NCBI GenBank assembly: GCA_028554755.1
Contig: JAPTOF010000024.1
Location: 1,364,001 to 1,428,000, forward strand
DNA length: 64,000 nt
Reading direction: 5' to 3'
Origin: Cordia subcordata
Taxonomy: Eukaryota; Streptophyta; Magnoliopsida; Boraginales; Cordiaceae
Below the pieces are notes generated by a model, which was not told the origin of the DNA, did no database searches, and worked only from the letters and a program-made list of their open reading frames with translations. The stretch's first letter is position 1. Every line of letters begins with the position of its first letter. A program made the translations under genes and the position numbers. Of this stretch, positions 10,307 to 22,423 are shown piece after piece.

Positions 10307-11029
10307 ATGAAGACCCTTAAAGAGGAGATTGAGGAACTAGAGATCATGATATATGGGTCCCTAGATGTTTTTGATGAATCTTTATTGGAGCCTTCTTTTA
10401 AACTCTCTACTAGGGAATTACTTGATGAGGTGAACTATTTCTTAGATAAACACAAGTCGGCCCTTAGTGAGAGAGAACCTATGACCTCAACTTTTGATTC
10501 TTCCTCTTACGAGCCCATTCCTTTTTGCTCTCCCTTTGATTTCATCTCATCCAATCCCATTTCATTTGATGATTCTTTCCTCCTTCCTCTCATTAAGTCT
10601 TTCCCTAGTGAGCACATTTTTATGCCATCCCATTTGAAGCACATTCATACAGGGCATGTTCATACTCCCCCCATTCTTTATGCTTTACATGCTTCATCAA
10701 CCCACAGGGTGTTGGTAGCCCTTGATCATCAAAAGAAAGCAATAGGATGGTTAGTGGTGGAAACTGAGCTTGCTAGGATAGGATTGGAGAAGAACAAGAG
10801 ACTTAGGTCTTTAGATTTTTGCATGCCCTATGACACCTTGGAGCATTCTTCTTCTATATTTGATGTGTCGGGTTTCTTTTTTATCCCTTTTTCATGTGCA
10901 CTTAAAAAGGATTATGATGTGCATGATTTGATTATTCTTATACCACATGATCTTTTTTCTTCTGAGTTGTGCCTTGACAAGTTTGTATGCCGATCTATGC
11001 TCAAGGACTACAAGTATCATTGGCCCTAA
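10307..11029 (+). CDS. F linker ORF, second part: ends in pre-RT motif without RT
   Basis: A 240-residue open frame. Residues 1-60 are charged and probably helical (MKTLKEEIEELEIM). Residues 60-105 are Ser/Pro/Phe-rich. Residues 107-148 read PSHLK..., PPILYALHAS, then HQKKAIGW. These align with PNHLKYAFLG, LPIIIA and RKAIGW in D, the segment directly before RT in Athila-type Pol. RT should follow but does not. The last 90 residues (to LKDYKYHWP) match nothing I know. About 25 bases after the stop begins the block CTACTAGGAGGCAACCTAGG, which in D and G follows integrase. Function unknown. Confidence 0.55.
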   Translation: MKTLKEEIEELEIMIYGSLDVFDESLLEPSFKLSTRELLDEVNYFLDKHKSALSEREPMTSTFDSSSYEPIPFCSPFDFISSNPISFDDSFLLPLIKSFPSEHIFMPSHLKHIHTGHVHTPPILYALHASSTHRVLVALDHQKKAIGWLVVETELARIGLEKNKRLRSLDFCMPYDTLEHSSSIFDVSGFFFIPFSCALKKDYDVHDLIILIPHDLFSSELCLDKFVCRSMLKDYKYHWP

Positions 11030-11450
11030 CATTACCGCCCGGCTGGAGGTGTTAAATCCAGCGCTACTAGGAGGCAACCTAGGTTAAATTTTTTGCAATT
11101 TTGCACTTGTTCATTTTCCTTTCTTCTATTTTCTTTCTCTTTCTTACATCCAAACCAAAATTTTCAACCCCGATCCTTTGTTCCATAAGGTACACCTTTG
11201 CTCATTATTACACATGCCAATGCAAGCATGCATAGGCAATGCTACTAATCTTGTTTTCTTTATGAGTGTTTGTGAATTGTGAGCACAGGGTTAGTAGTAT
11301 GGTGATTTATCATTGGCACGGAAAGCTTTGAAGAAAATGCAAGGTTGTATCTATCCTTTCTCCACTTGTTCCCTATGTTTTTACCCCATCCCTGCCACCC
11401 TTACTTGTTTTGTAAAGCCAATTTGCTTGTTTATGTGTTTTGATCTATTC

Positions 11451-11497
11451 GCTTGACGACAAGCAAAGTTTAAGTTTGGGGGTGTGGGAGTTTGGTT
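11451..11497 (+). other. Internal polypurine-tract-like block of F
   Basis: It reads GCTTGACGACAAGCAAAG and then TTTGGGGGTGTGGGAG. This is a near copy of the terminal tract at 12384-12424 (GCTTGAGGACAAGCAAGG then TTTGGGGGTGT), about 930 bases upstream of it. Equivalent blocks exist in D and G. Confidence 0.7.
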
Positions 11498-12404
11498 TTC
11501 TTGTTATATATCGTGCTTAGGGTAGAATGCATTATGTGCTTAAAAATGGTGAAAATTTTTCAATTTTGATGCATGTAGAGTCATTTATTTCTTTGTTGAT
11601 CATTATGTTGGCTTTTGTGATTGACTCTATTGATTTATGAAGATGAGAGTCATCGAGGGGAAATGAATAGGGTGGTTTGAAAACTAAGTCTTGGAAGGGA
11701 TGCCCTCAAAGTTGTAGGGAGTGAGAACCTTGAAAGAATAACCCTTGTAGCCACCCCATAGCTTGGTAGGAAAGAGTGTTCGAAAAAGGTTGTTGATGTG
11801 AGTGCCCCTTCCTTGATTGGTTTTTTTTTTATGTGCCTAAGCCTTTCTTTTTCTTTCTTTTTGTGAATACAATACAAAGCATGAAAATTACAAAAAAATT
11901 GAAAAAGGCAAAGAGGTGCAAAAATATATATACAAAAAAAAAAATAAAGTGAAGTGAAAAAGAGAAAAAGCCAAAGGCACCAAAAACTTAGTGAATAACT
12001 GCATAAGTAACACAATGTCAACTTAGCACAAGTTATCATCCTTGTAGATACATGAATAAGGCTTTTTATAAGCCATTGTGTTTGTATATTCTCTATTCTT
12101 GTCTTTGAGGCTTGGTGTATGTTGAGGAGGCCATGTTAGTTGAGGGAGCATGAAATATCAACATCCCGAGTGTGAGAGTTAAAATCCTAGGCTTGTGGTG
12201 GCTTGGCTACTTGGGAAATTCCCATGAGAAATGAGACCCCTTATGAGTAGAGGGAGGATCCAAAGAGATTTTGACATCTCTCCACAATAGGAATGCCCCC
12301 TTCATGCTTCTTAGACTAACCTTGATAGCAAGTCAATCCTTTAGGCAATCCATTGTATCAACTATAGAAATAAATTTAAAATTGAGCTTGCTTGAGGACA
12401 AGCA

Positions 12405-12424
12405 AGGAGAAGGTTTGGGGGTGT
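12405..12424 (+). other. Polypurine tract of F
   Basis: AGGAGAAGGTTTGGGGGTGT directly precedes TGATG of the 3' LTR. It is the expected start site of plus-strand DNA synthesis. Confidence 0.88.
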
Positions 12425-14332
12425 TGATGTGTTTGTTTTGTGCGTTTACATATTGCAAATATATACTTGTTTTGAGGTGTTTTGAGCTTCATTTGGTGTA
12501 TTAGTTTAACATTTAGGTCATACTTGTGCATATTAGAGTTTACATTTCATAGTTGAAGTTAAGACTTAAATGCTACACTAATGCACATTTATTTCTTGTT
12601 TTAGGTGTGATTTGGAGAGATAATTAGAGCTTAATTGAGGGTCCTTGGTGTGTGGAACTAAGCCAAGGGTGTTTTAGACATAAAGGAATGAAGAAAAGTG
12701 CATTTGGAAGTGGCCAGGCAAAAGAAGGAGCGACCGAGGCGAAACCAAGCGCAATGTGAGCCAAATTTAGAGCTTGCAACCTAAAAAGGACATGAAAAAA
12801 TTTTGGACATGTTTTAGGGTTCAAAATATGGCTTGGGAGATCCCCCACAATGATACAAAGCCATGAAAAAAAACGGTGCACGAATCGGAGCCAAAATGAG
12901 CAAGATATGGACATTTTATTGTCAAGACCAGTCGACCTCCTGTCAATGCCGGTCGACCGGCTGAGGTTGACCAGCCGGATCAAATTCTTGCCAATTTTAG
13001 CCGGATGACTTAGACCCAAAGCCGGACGACCAGTTGGGCCCCCGACTGGATGCGCTGAAAGCTCTATTTAAGCCACTTTTTAGCCCTTTTTGAAGAAAGA
13101 GAATACCCAAATCAAACACCTATTTCCCTCAACCCAAAATCCACCTAAAACCACCTCTCACACACTAAACCACACATATATACACCTAGATCCAAGCTTG
13201 TAATTAGGGTTTTAACACTTGTAATTACAAGATCAAGACAAGGATTTGAAGAGCAAAGCTAAACATGAAAGAGAGGTTCATCTTTCTCCTTTTGTACTTA
13301 GTTTTCTCTATATTAGAATAGATCTTTTATGGGTGATTAAGGCTTGTATTATGGGTTGATTGAGTACTACTTTGCTATGAGATTTTGATGGTTTAATATA
13401 TATGTTTGCTCTTAATGCTTCAATGGCCACTTACATACATGTCTATGTGTATGTTGATATGCCTAAGTGAAAGAACATATATTTATAGGCTTGATTGCTA
13501 TTTAACACTTTTAAATCATTATATAAGCATGTCTAGATGTTTATGTAGTGATTCCATGAAGTGGGCCTTGTAACTATGCATATCTATTTGTGTTTTTAGA
13601 TACCTTAATAGCAATTTTAGCTTCTATGACATACATGTTGGATTCTAATGTGTAAATTTGTATGACCTAAATATGTCTAAGTATTTAGGACTAGAATATG
13701 CTTTATATTCATTTGTACCATGCTCGAGAACACGTATGATGTGCTTTATTGTTAAATCCTGCTTACGTGATGCTGCGATTGGTGGTGCTTCACTAGTTAT
13801 TAGACCTAGTTTAGTCTCCTTTTGATTTAAACCCAACCAATAGGTGTCGAGCTAGCTTAATTGACCTTAAAAAGCCTAGTTCTTGGCTTTAAACCTAGCC
13901 AATGCGTTAGACCCTAGGGTAAGACCAATTATCATGACCTAGGAACGTAATTAGCTAATTCGTGTCCTAGTTCATAAGGACCACGCTATACTTCTAGGTA
14001 GCTAGCACCTAGGGATAGACCCGTACCGAGTCTAGGGATTGTAGGAGAGGTTGATTAGATTCCTAGCTTAGAGCACCCTTCTTAGAGAAAACCATCAAAG
14101 GTAGTCCCATAGTAAGGTTAGTACCCAAATCACCCATAGTTAAGCGGATTTCACCCATTGTCCTATTTCTTGTGTTAATTCTCTTTTTACTTGCTTGTTT
14201 TCTCTTACCTTTATTTTATTTAGTTTGTTTAGAATAGTTTAATTTACTTTGAGCTCCCTTCACATCTAAAATGACCAAAATGAATTCTTAGTTTAGCTTA
14301 TCTTCTTTCTAGTTTTCTAGGACACACATTTA
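12425..14332 (+). mobile_element. 3' LTR of F, truncated at its end
   Basis: It matches 4959-6868 with scattered substitutions, including the GTCGAC array (12930-13040) and the hairpins near 13820-13900. The match stops after GACACACATTTAGCTTT. From there the sequence continues as the minus-strand LTR of D (AACTAAAATGAATTAAATT..). The crossover lies within a shared AGCTTTAACT-like stretch. The U5 end, about 125 bases, is gone. Confidence 0.9.
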
Positions 14333-15955
14333 GCTTTAACTAAAATGAATTAAATTAAACTATGAGAATGAAAAGTGGGAAACAAGTTAATCTAGAAGAA
14401 CTAACAAATGGAAAAGGGTTAGTGACTTCGACTTATAAATGGGTGATTCTATACTCAAATGCTATATGATTAAAGAATGATGGATTGCTTTCATAATTGC
14501 TCTTAACTAGGTTGCTAAATTAGTGTCTTAATTTCCTCCTACGATTCGGTGCAGCCGTCCTTAGGCATCGCCTTCTAAAGCTATGACATGGTCCTTATGA
14601 CTTAGGGCCTTAAGAGTGACCAATTAGCTTCCTAGGTGACCTAGAATGAGCCTACCTTAGTACCTAAATCATTGGCTAGATTTAAAGCCAAAAGGAGACT
14701 CAGCCCAGGCTAGCCCTAAATTGCTTACCGTCATTATAAGGTCAGTATAGCGAGATTAGACTTGATAGCACATTCATAAATGTTCTTGGCCAAGGTGTTC
14801 CTGAATAACAGAATCTATTAAACTACCAAACATCGTCATGCTTGGATTACACCATTAGAAGCAATTAACAACCAACAAATATTCGTTATTGAAGTCATAT
14901 TCACTACTAGGCATGCAAATATACACATAGACATGAATATAAGAATTACCCACTTTATAGCATCCACATATAAACACCTAGACATGATTATAGCATGGAT
15001 TAGATGTATTTAGTAATAAATAGACTTCAATTTATACACATGCTACTTATTTAGGCATTTAATCAAACACTTAGACATGAATGAGAAAATAACCATTTGA
15101 ACAAGAAAATGAAACATGTATATATTCAGCCATTTAATCCCATATCATAAGAGTATATAGCTAACCTATTACATAAGCTAAATCACCCTACACAAGTCTA
15201 ATCAATTGTAATAAGAGATAGAATGAAAGAGAGTTTATGAAGCTTTCCTTTCATCCTAGCTAATCTTGTACAAAGCTCTTGAGCAAACTTGAATCCAAAT
15301 GTTTGAAACCCTCTAAATCTTCTTGCTTCAAGGTGATGAAATGTGTGAGATAGTGTGTGTGATATGGGTTAAGTGTGTGTGTGTGTATGATGGGTGTGTA
15401 CAGAACGTTTCTAGAATTATCAAAAAGATCCCCCTTTTTTAGTCTAAAAATCGGGCTTTACATTGACTTTTCATGAACTGCCGGTTGACCGGCTTCTCCT
15501 CTTAGCTCTACCGGCTTTTTGATGGTACTCTCTGGACTAGCCAGTCGACCTAGCCAGTCGACTAGCTCTGGAGGGGTGGTCGTCCGGCTATTTTTAGCAT
15601 CTCTCTGGAGTGGCTGGTCGACCTAGCCGGTCGACCGGCTCCTTCTCGTAGGTTGTCCAGCTGGCTTCCTTCCTCTATTCTTTGTCTTTCCGGCCTCCGA
15701 TCTTCTTGTTTTGACCCGTACATCTCTTATCTTCATCACCTATCATCGTTCAATCTCTTCAATGAAAGTTCACCTAAATCATTGAAAACAAGCACTTCGT
15801 GTAGCAATTTGTCTCTTAAACTCAATATGTACATTTGTTTACACTTAAGCCTATTATGATCAAAAGCACTACACTAATGCATCTCTTTGAACCCTGAATA
15901 CCTCTTAAATATATGCAAATAACAATGCAAATACACATAAAAACACAACACATCA
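14333..15955 (-). mobile_element. 3' LTR of D, main part
   Basis: On the minus strand it starts TGATGTGTTGTG at 15955, next to the polypurine tract TTTGGGGTGC. It continues through the GTCGAC-rich array (15480-15660) to AGCTCTAACT-type sequence at 14340. It matches the 5' LTR piece at 22424-23431. It resumes in the 45-base end at 4914-4958, with about 140 bases lost between them. Confidence 0.88.
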
Positions 15956-17340
15956 GCACCCCAAACCTTCTCCTTGCTTGTCCCCAAGCAAGTCTAATCT
16001 TAAGTTTATTTCTAGAGCCACCTAAGGGATTGGCTCTTTATCAAAATTAGTCTAAGAAGCATGAAAGGGGCATTCCTATTGTGAAAAGATCCCTAAGCCT
16101 CTTTGGATCTTCCCTCTACTCATAAAGGGTCTCGTTCCTTGTAGGAATTTCTCAAGTAGCCAAGCCACCACAAGCCTAGGATTCTAACTCACATATACGA
16201 GATGTTGATATTTCATGCTCCCTCAACTAACATAGCCTCCCTAACATGCACCAAGCCTCAAAGACAAAATGAGAAAATATACAAATATAATGGCTTATAC
16301 AAGCATTATTCATATGCCTCCATAGAGGATAACTTGTGCTAAGTTGACATTGTGTTACTTATGCACTTATTCACAAAACTTTATGATGCCCTTTGCTTTT
16401 TCTCTTTTTCAATTTTTTTCATTTTTTTAATATATATTTTTGCACCTTTATGCCTTTTTCAAAATTTTTGGATTTTTTATGCTTTGAATTGTATTCACAA
16501 AAAGAAAAAGAAAGGCTTCAGCACACCAAAAAAACCAATCAAGGAAGGGCACTCATATCAACAACCCTTTTTGAACACTCTTTCCTACCAAGCTATGGGG
16601 TAGCTACATGAGTCATTCTTAAAGGTCCTCACTCCCCACAACTTTGATTGGCATCCCCTCCAAGACTTGATTTTCGAACCACTCTATTCATTTTCACACA
16701 ATGCATCTCATATTCACCAATCAATAGAGTCAATCACAATGGTCAATCAAAGAAATAAATGACTCTACATACATCAAAATTGAAAAATTTTCACCATTTT
16801 TAAGCACATAATGCAATCTACCCTAAGCAAGATATAAAACAAGAAAACCAAACCCCCGCACCCCTAAACCTAAACTTTGCTTGTCTTCAAGCAAATAGAT
16901 CAAATCACATAAACAAGCAATTTGGCAGTACAAAGCAAGTAAGGGAGGTGGGGATGGGGTAAAAACATGGGGAACAAGTGGAGAAAGGATAGATACAACC
17001 TTGTATTTTCTTCAAAGCTTTCCATGCCAATGATAAATCACCATACTACTAATCTTGTGACTTGCAATTCACAAACACTCACAAAGAGAACAAGATTAGT
17101 AATATTGCCTATGCATGCTTGCATTGGCATGTGCAATAATAAGGAATGGTGTATCTTATGGGACAAAGGATCAGGATTCAACACTTTGATGTGTGTGAAA
17201 GAAAAAAGAAAGAAAATAAGAAGGAAAGAAAGTGAAATAAATGCAAATTACAAAATTGAACTTAGGTTGCCTCCTAGTAGCGCTAACCATCATGCCGTCA
17301 GCTGAGCAAACACTAACTCATCTTCATCTTCCATAGATAG
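15956..17340 (-). other. 3' non-coding region of D
   Basis: It is homologous to 11030-12424 of F and 27267-28640 of G. It contains the terminal polypurine tract (minus strand GGAGAAGGTTTGGGGTGC, 15956-15973), the 37-base conserved block (16328-16364), CCTACCAAGCTATGGGGTAG (near 16586), and the internal polypurine-like block (about 16845-16890, minus strand GCAAAGTTTAGGTTTAGGGG). The open stretches here are low-complexity artefacts. Confidence 0.75.
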
Positions 17341-20300
17341 GGTCCCGAAGCATTTAAACCTACACATGAGCCATGCTCGAATTGTATACGTGCTTCAGGC
17401 GTTGCCCATTCACCGTTACCTCTCGGCCATCCTTCAAGTCTTTAATCTTGACTGCTCCGAAAGAATAGGCAACCATCACCTCATATAGACCATTCCATCT
17501 TGTCTTGAGCTTTCTTGGAAAGAGTTTCAATCGTGAGTTAAACAACTAAACTTTATTGAAGGGAGAGAATGATTTCTTAATAATGTGTTTATCATGAATT
17601 CTCTTCATCCTATCCTTATAAATTTAGCGTTCTCATACACCTTGAATATAAGCTCTTCAAATTTCGCTAGGTCTAGCTTTCTTTTCTCACCTGCTCTTGC
17701 CAAGTCAAAATTTAGGGGCTTTGATTGCCCAATAAGCTCTATGCTCTAGTTTTATCGACAAGTGACAAGCTTTCCCATAAACCAATCTATACGAAGGCAT
17801 ACTAATAGGAGTCTTAAAGGCGGTACGGTAGGCCTAAAAATCATCATCTAGCCTAATAGACCAATCTCTCCTATCGGGCCTAACCGTTTTCTCTAAAATG
17901 TGCTTGATCTCCCTATTGGACAACTCTACTTGTCCATTAGTTTGTTGGTGATAAGGAGTGGCTACCTTATAGGCGACTGAATATCTTCTCAACAAGGCCT
18001 CTAAAGTCCTATGGTGAAAATGCAAACCCTTATCACTAATCAAGACCCTAGGGACTCCAAATCTAGAGAAAATGTTCTCCTTAATAAATTAACCATTACC
18101 CTATGGTCATTAGTGTGTATGAGAATTGCCTCAACCCATTTGGACACATAATCAACGTCCATTAAAATGTATTGGTTCCTAAAGGAAGATGGAAATGGAC
18201 CCATTAAATCTATACCCCAAACATCAAACAACTCCCATGAAAGAATAGGGGATAAAGGCATCATGTTTCTCCTAGAGATGGCCCCAGATTGTTGACATCT
18301 AAAACACTTTTTATAATACTCTTGGGCGTCCTTAAAGAGATTGGGCTAAAACAGTCCACATTACAAGACCTTCGTGACGGTCTTCTTCCCACTAAAATGA
18401 TCTCCATACCCCTCATCATAACACATGCTCAAAACGCTCTCAAACTCGTCCTCCAGCATATACCGGTGAATCATTTGATTCGTACGAACTTTAAAAAGAT
18501 AGGGGTCCTCCCAAAAGAAATGCCTAACTTGCACTATGAACCTATCTCTTTCTTTCATCTCCAAATGGGAAGGAAAATGCCCTGTGGCAAGATAATTGAC
18601 AATATAAGCAATCCAAGATATGTGATGAGAGACAGCAAACAATTGCTCATCAGGGAATGAATCATGAAAAGGAGATGGATCACTAGAAGACTCGCTAGCA
18701 AGACGGGAAAGATGATCCGTAACTAAATTTTCTCTACCCTTCTTATCTCGGATTTCAATGTCAAACTCTTGAAGGAACAGCAACCACCTAATCAAGCGGG
18801 CTTAGATTCTTTCTTAGACAACAAATACTTCAATGCCGCATGATCGGTGTAGACAATCACTTTGGACCCTAGGATGTATGACCTAAACTTGTCAAGGAAG
18901 AAAACTATTACTAGAAGCTCTTTTTCCATGGTGGTGTAGTTCTTTTGGGCTTTATCAAGAGTCTTGCTAGCATAGTACACAACATAGGGTAACTTATCCT
19001 TCCTATGACCTAAAACAGCTCCTATCTCATAATCGGATGCATCGCACATAACCTCAAATAGGAGACTGTAGTTAGGTGGTTAGATAACCAGGGATGTAGA
19101 CAATAAGGATTTAAGCCTATTGAAAGCCCTAACACACTTATCATCAAAGTCAAAAGGGACATCTAGTGCTAGGAGCCTAGACAAGGGACGTGCCATATGG
19201 CTAAAATCCTTAATGAATCTATAGTAGAATCCTGCATGTCCTAGAAAAGATCTAACATCTTTGACACACTTAGGAACCGGAAACTTCTCAATCAATTCTA
19301 CCTTAGCTGGGTCAACTTGAATACCACTAGATGAAACTACACGACCCAACACTTTCCCTTGTTGCACCATGAAATAGGATTTTTTCCAACTCAACACTAG
19401 ATTCTTCTTCACACATCGGTCTAAGACTAAAGAGAGGTGACTCAAGAACTCATCAAAACTATCACCAAAGATTGAGAAATCATCCATGAATATCTCTAAA
19501 TGCCTATCAATGATGTCACAAAAAATGGCCATTATACATCTCTAGAAAGTCGCTGGGGCATTATAAAGACCGAAGGGCATTCTCCAATAGGCAAAAGTGC
19601 CATAAGGACAAGTAAAGGTGGTCTTCTCCTGGTCCTCAAAAAATATGGGGATCTGATTATAACTCGAATAGCCATCTAGAAAACAATGGTAGCTATGCCC
19701 AGCTACTCTATTTGAGATCTAGTCTAGAAAAGACAATGGGAAATGATCCTTCCTAGCTTTAGAGTTGAGCTTTCTATAATCAATACAAACTCTCCATCCC
19801 GTGGGAGTGCGTATAGGGATAAGCTCTCCTCTCTCATTCTCAACAACCATTATCCCGGACTTTTTAGGGACGACTTGAACCGGGCTAACCCACTCACTAT
19901 TGGAGATCGGATTAATGATGCCTGCATCTAAAAGCTTAATGATCTCTTTCTTAACTACTATGCTCATGTGTGGATTTAGCCTCCGTTGTATCTCTCTAGA
20001 AAGAATGGCTCCATCCTTAAGGTGAATACGAAGCATGCAAAATACAGGGTCTATACCTCTTATATCATCAATTTTCCACCCTATAGCCTTCCTATATTTC
20101 CTAAGAACCTCTAAGAGACGCTCCTCATGCTCACTAAAAAGATTGAAAGCTATAATGATCGGAAGGGTCTCACTAGGGCCTAGGAATGCATACTTCAAAT
20201 GATTGGGAAGGGTTTTAAGATCTAAAGAAGGGCTAGGATCAACCAAGGGGGACTCAACCTTAACATCATTAATGGGGATGTCACTAGAATCAAGAGTAGA

Positions 20301-20483
20301 AGGATTAACCTTAAGTGACTTATCAATCAAAGGGCTCTCAATCAAGGAAGTAGAAGCTACACATTTTTGCTCTAAGGTCTCAAAATCAAATCTAGACTTC
20401 AATTTCTCAAATTTCCTCAATTCTTGTCCATCAGTCATAGTCCTCTCTATAAGGTCCTCGACAAACGAATCTATCACATCCAT
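17340..20483 (-). pseudogene. D pol: RT, RNase H and integrase (broken)
   Basis: RT copies RNA to DNA, RNase H removes the template, and integrase inserts the product. Minus-strand segments in order: linker and RT start (20483-19719: [53 protein letters not shown]); RT core (19532-19080: [30 protein letters not shown]); RNase H (19049-18792: [24 protein letters not shown]); zinc-binding part (18795-18361); integrase core (18264-17834: [36 protein letters not shown]); and the C-terminal part (17545-17360). The catalytic motifs of RT and integrase remain, but stops and small shifts separate the segments. No env follows. Confidence 0.92.
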
Positions 20484-20492
20484 TCTAAAGCA

Positions 20493-22422
20493 CTATTCTC
20501 CATCATCTCCTCCTCCTATACTAGCTCTATTCACCGCCGTGGAAACTTTCATGGTGGACCTCAAATTCCCAAATTTCATCTCTAATAACCCTGACTTACA
20601 ATGGATAATAGCATCTACGGTGGCAAGGAAGGGGCGACCTAGAAAAATGGGTATAGAATGCCTAGAGTTATGTCCCGAATCCATATCTAACACATGAAGT
20701 CAACAGGGTACACAAACTCACCTACCTAGACCATAACGTCCTCTATCACACCCCTAGGTCTACGCTCAGACCTATCAACTAGCTGAAGAGTAACATGTGT
20801 AGGGGACAACTCACCTAGACTTAGTTGCTGATAAACGGCATAGGGAATAAGATTCATACTAGATCTTAAATCTAACAAGGCATGATCAATCTGGGTCTCA
20901 CGGATCCTACAAGGAGTGGTGAAGGCTCCGGGGTCACTCATCTTGGGCGAAAGGCCCAAAGTGCAAATATTACTCACCTTCTCCGTAAGCGTCACCTTCT
21001 TAGAAATGTTCGATGACCTACGTTTCCTTGTACAAAGATCCTTAAAGAAATTAAAATAAAAGGGGATGGAAAGGATCGCATCTATCAAAGGAAGATTGAC
21101 CTTAAGGTCCTTAAGATGCTCTAAAACCTTGAAGAACCTAGAATCCTCACTAGGTGTTGGCTTCTCTAAGGCGGATGGAAAGGGAACTCTAGGCTCAACA
21201 CCTCTAGAAACATAAGAACAATCAATGGGCTCCTTTCCCTCCCGATGTGGGCGGAAGTACTACTTTCTCCATAGTCTCTAATGGGCTCATCTCTGTCAAT
21301 AGGACCCTCTCTAGAATTTCCCTCAACGCGGTTACTATGTGGTGCTCTAGACTCAGAAAGACCACTAAGTGCAGGCGCTGCAAAGTTAACTCCTACCCTA
21401 TTATCCACTACCCTACCACTTCTAAGAGTAGTGACGACTTTAGCCTAAGACTGAGGCGGATAAGTGGTATCGGTAGAGGAACAGGACTGGACTCTAGGGT
21501 TCACCTCCAGTTGAGAAGGTAATTTCCTAGGGTCTCTAGCACTCAACTAACTAGCAATATGTCCTAACTGTGCCTCAAACCTCACCATTTGCTGCCTATT
21601 TTCTGTCAATTCCTGTTGTTGGTTCTAAATGAATTACATTATCTTCATCATGTCATTACTAGGAGGTTGGCTACTAGAAGGAGCAGGCAAAGCCTGAGGT
21701 TGAGGAGCACTAGTGAGACGGGGCTGATTAAGATGATAGAAGCCCGGGGGATATTGAGGACGGGGTCGCTATTGAGATAGAACCTTAGGAAGTGAACTAG
21801 ACTCATGCTGACCTAGTCTCTAAGAAAATTTTAGGTTGTCCCTCTAACTCTGATTGTATGTGTTCGAGTATAGGTTGTACTCACGAGAATAACCTTGAGT
21901 AGCACACACTTGCCCTTTCATGAATTCAGGAAATTAAGATGCTAGAGGGCAAGCTATGGTCTCATGAGATGACTTGGAACACAATGCACAAACTTCAACA
22001 AATAAAGGAGCAGAGGAAGAACATATAGAACTAGTCCTATGACCATGGGATGAAAGAGACAAAGAAATGATTTGATCTAGCTTATTTGTCAAAGCCTCAA
22101 CCTTAGCGGGTAAATCTAAAGAAACTGTAACCTCACTAACACTTCTCTTGTTACCTCCCCGACTAGACCTTTCCATGGCAAAATTTTGAAAAGAATTTTC
22201 AGCCATCATTTCAATATTCTCCCATGCCTCAGTTGGTCTAAAATGATAGAAGCCACCACCGAAGGCGGTATTGACCAGCATCCTATGTTGTTCATTTAAA
22301 CCTCAAAAAAAGTATTGCATTAGGTCATGATTGCCGTACCCATAGTATGGACATTGTCTAAGAAGATCCTTGAACCTCTCCCAAGCCTCATGAAAGGATT
22401 CTAGATTATGTTGGGAGAAAAT
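20493..22422 (-). pseudogene. D gag and protease (broken, start deleted)
   Basis: The minus-strand gag begins inside FHEAW..F at 22422, where a deletion joined it to LTR sequence. It continues with NTAFGGGFYHFRPTEAWE, ENSFQNFAMERSSRGG and the intact zinc knuckle CALCSKSSHETIAC (C-x2-C-x4-H-x4-C) up to 21934. The protease segment (21088-20726) has IDHALLDLRSSMNLIPYAVY, in which the active-site loop DLGSS of F and G has become DLRSS. Next comes LDMDSGHNSRHSIPIFLG and RPFLATVDAIIHC (20693-20493). The N-terminal half of gag, with the main capsid core, is missing. Confidence 0.88.
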
Positions 22423-22423
22423 C

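Larger units (their letters stand above)
11030..12424 (+). other. 3' non-coding region of F, with two polypurine-like blocks
   Basis: No ORF is supported. The region is shared with D (15956-17290) and G (27267-28620) in matching order: GGAGGCAACCTAGG, then a first polypurine-like block (11451-11497), then CCACCCCATAGCTTGGTAGG (near 11755), a T-rich/A-rich stretch, a 37-base near-invariant block (12001-12037), and the terminal polypurine tract (12405-12424). Athila elements often carry an env-like ORF here. None is present. Confidence 0.75.
4959..14332 (+). mobile_element. Non-autonomous Athila-derived element F
   Basis: The structure is 5' LTR 4959-6994, primer site from 7001, gag from 7280, protease near 9420-9800, an enlarged linker ORF (9945-11029), a 3' non-coding region with two polypurine-like blocks, and 3' LTR 12425-14332. 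The internal region is only 5.4 kb. RT, RNase H and integrase are absent: the sequence goes from a pre-RT linker motif directly to the block that follows integrase in D and G. Its LTRs belong to a family distinct from D and G but close to the LTR at 54421-56305. The last 80 or so bases of the 3' LTR are missing. Confidence 0.88.

Noticed and set aside
11650..12039. 129-codon minus-strand frame in F and its counterparts near 16352-16611 and 27640-27970
   Set aside because: They come from the T-rich/A-rich conserved non-coding block and look like Phe/Leu-rich pseudo-membrane proteins. The frame is not conserved between D, F and G.
11030..12424. Env-like ORF expected in some Athila elements
   Set aside because: Searched between integrase (or its equivalent) and the 3' LTR in D, F and G; no signal peptide or membrane-anchored frame is present.
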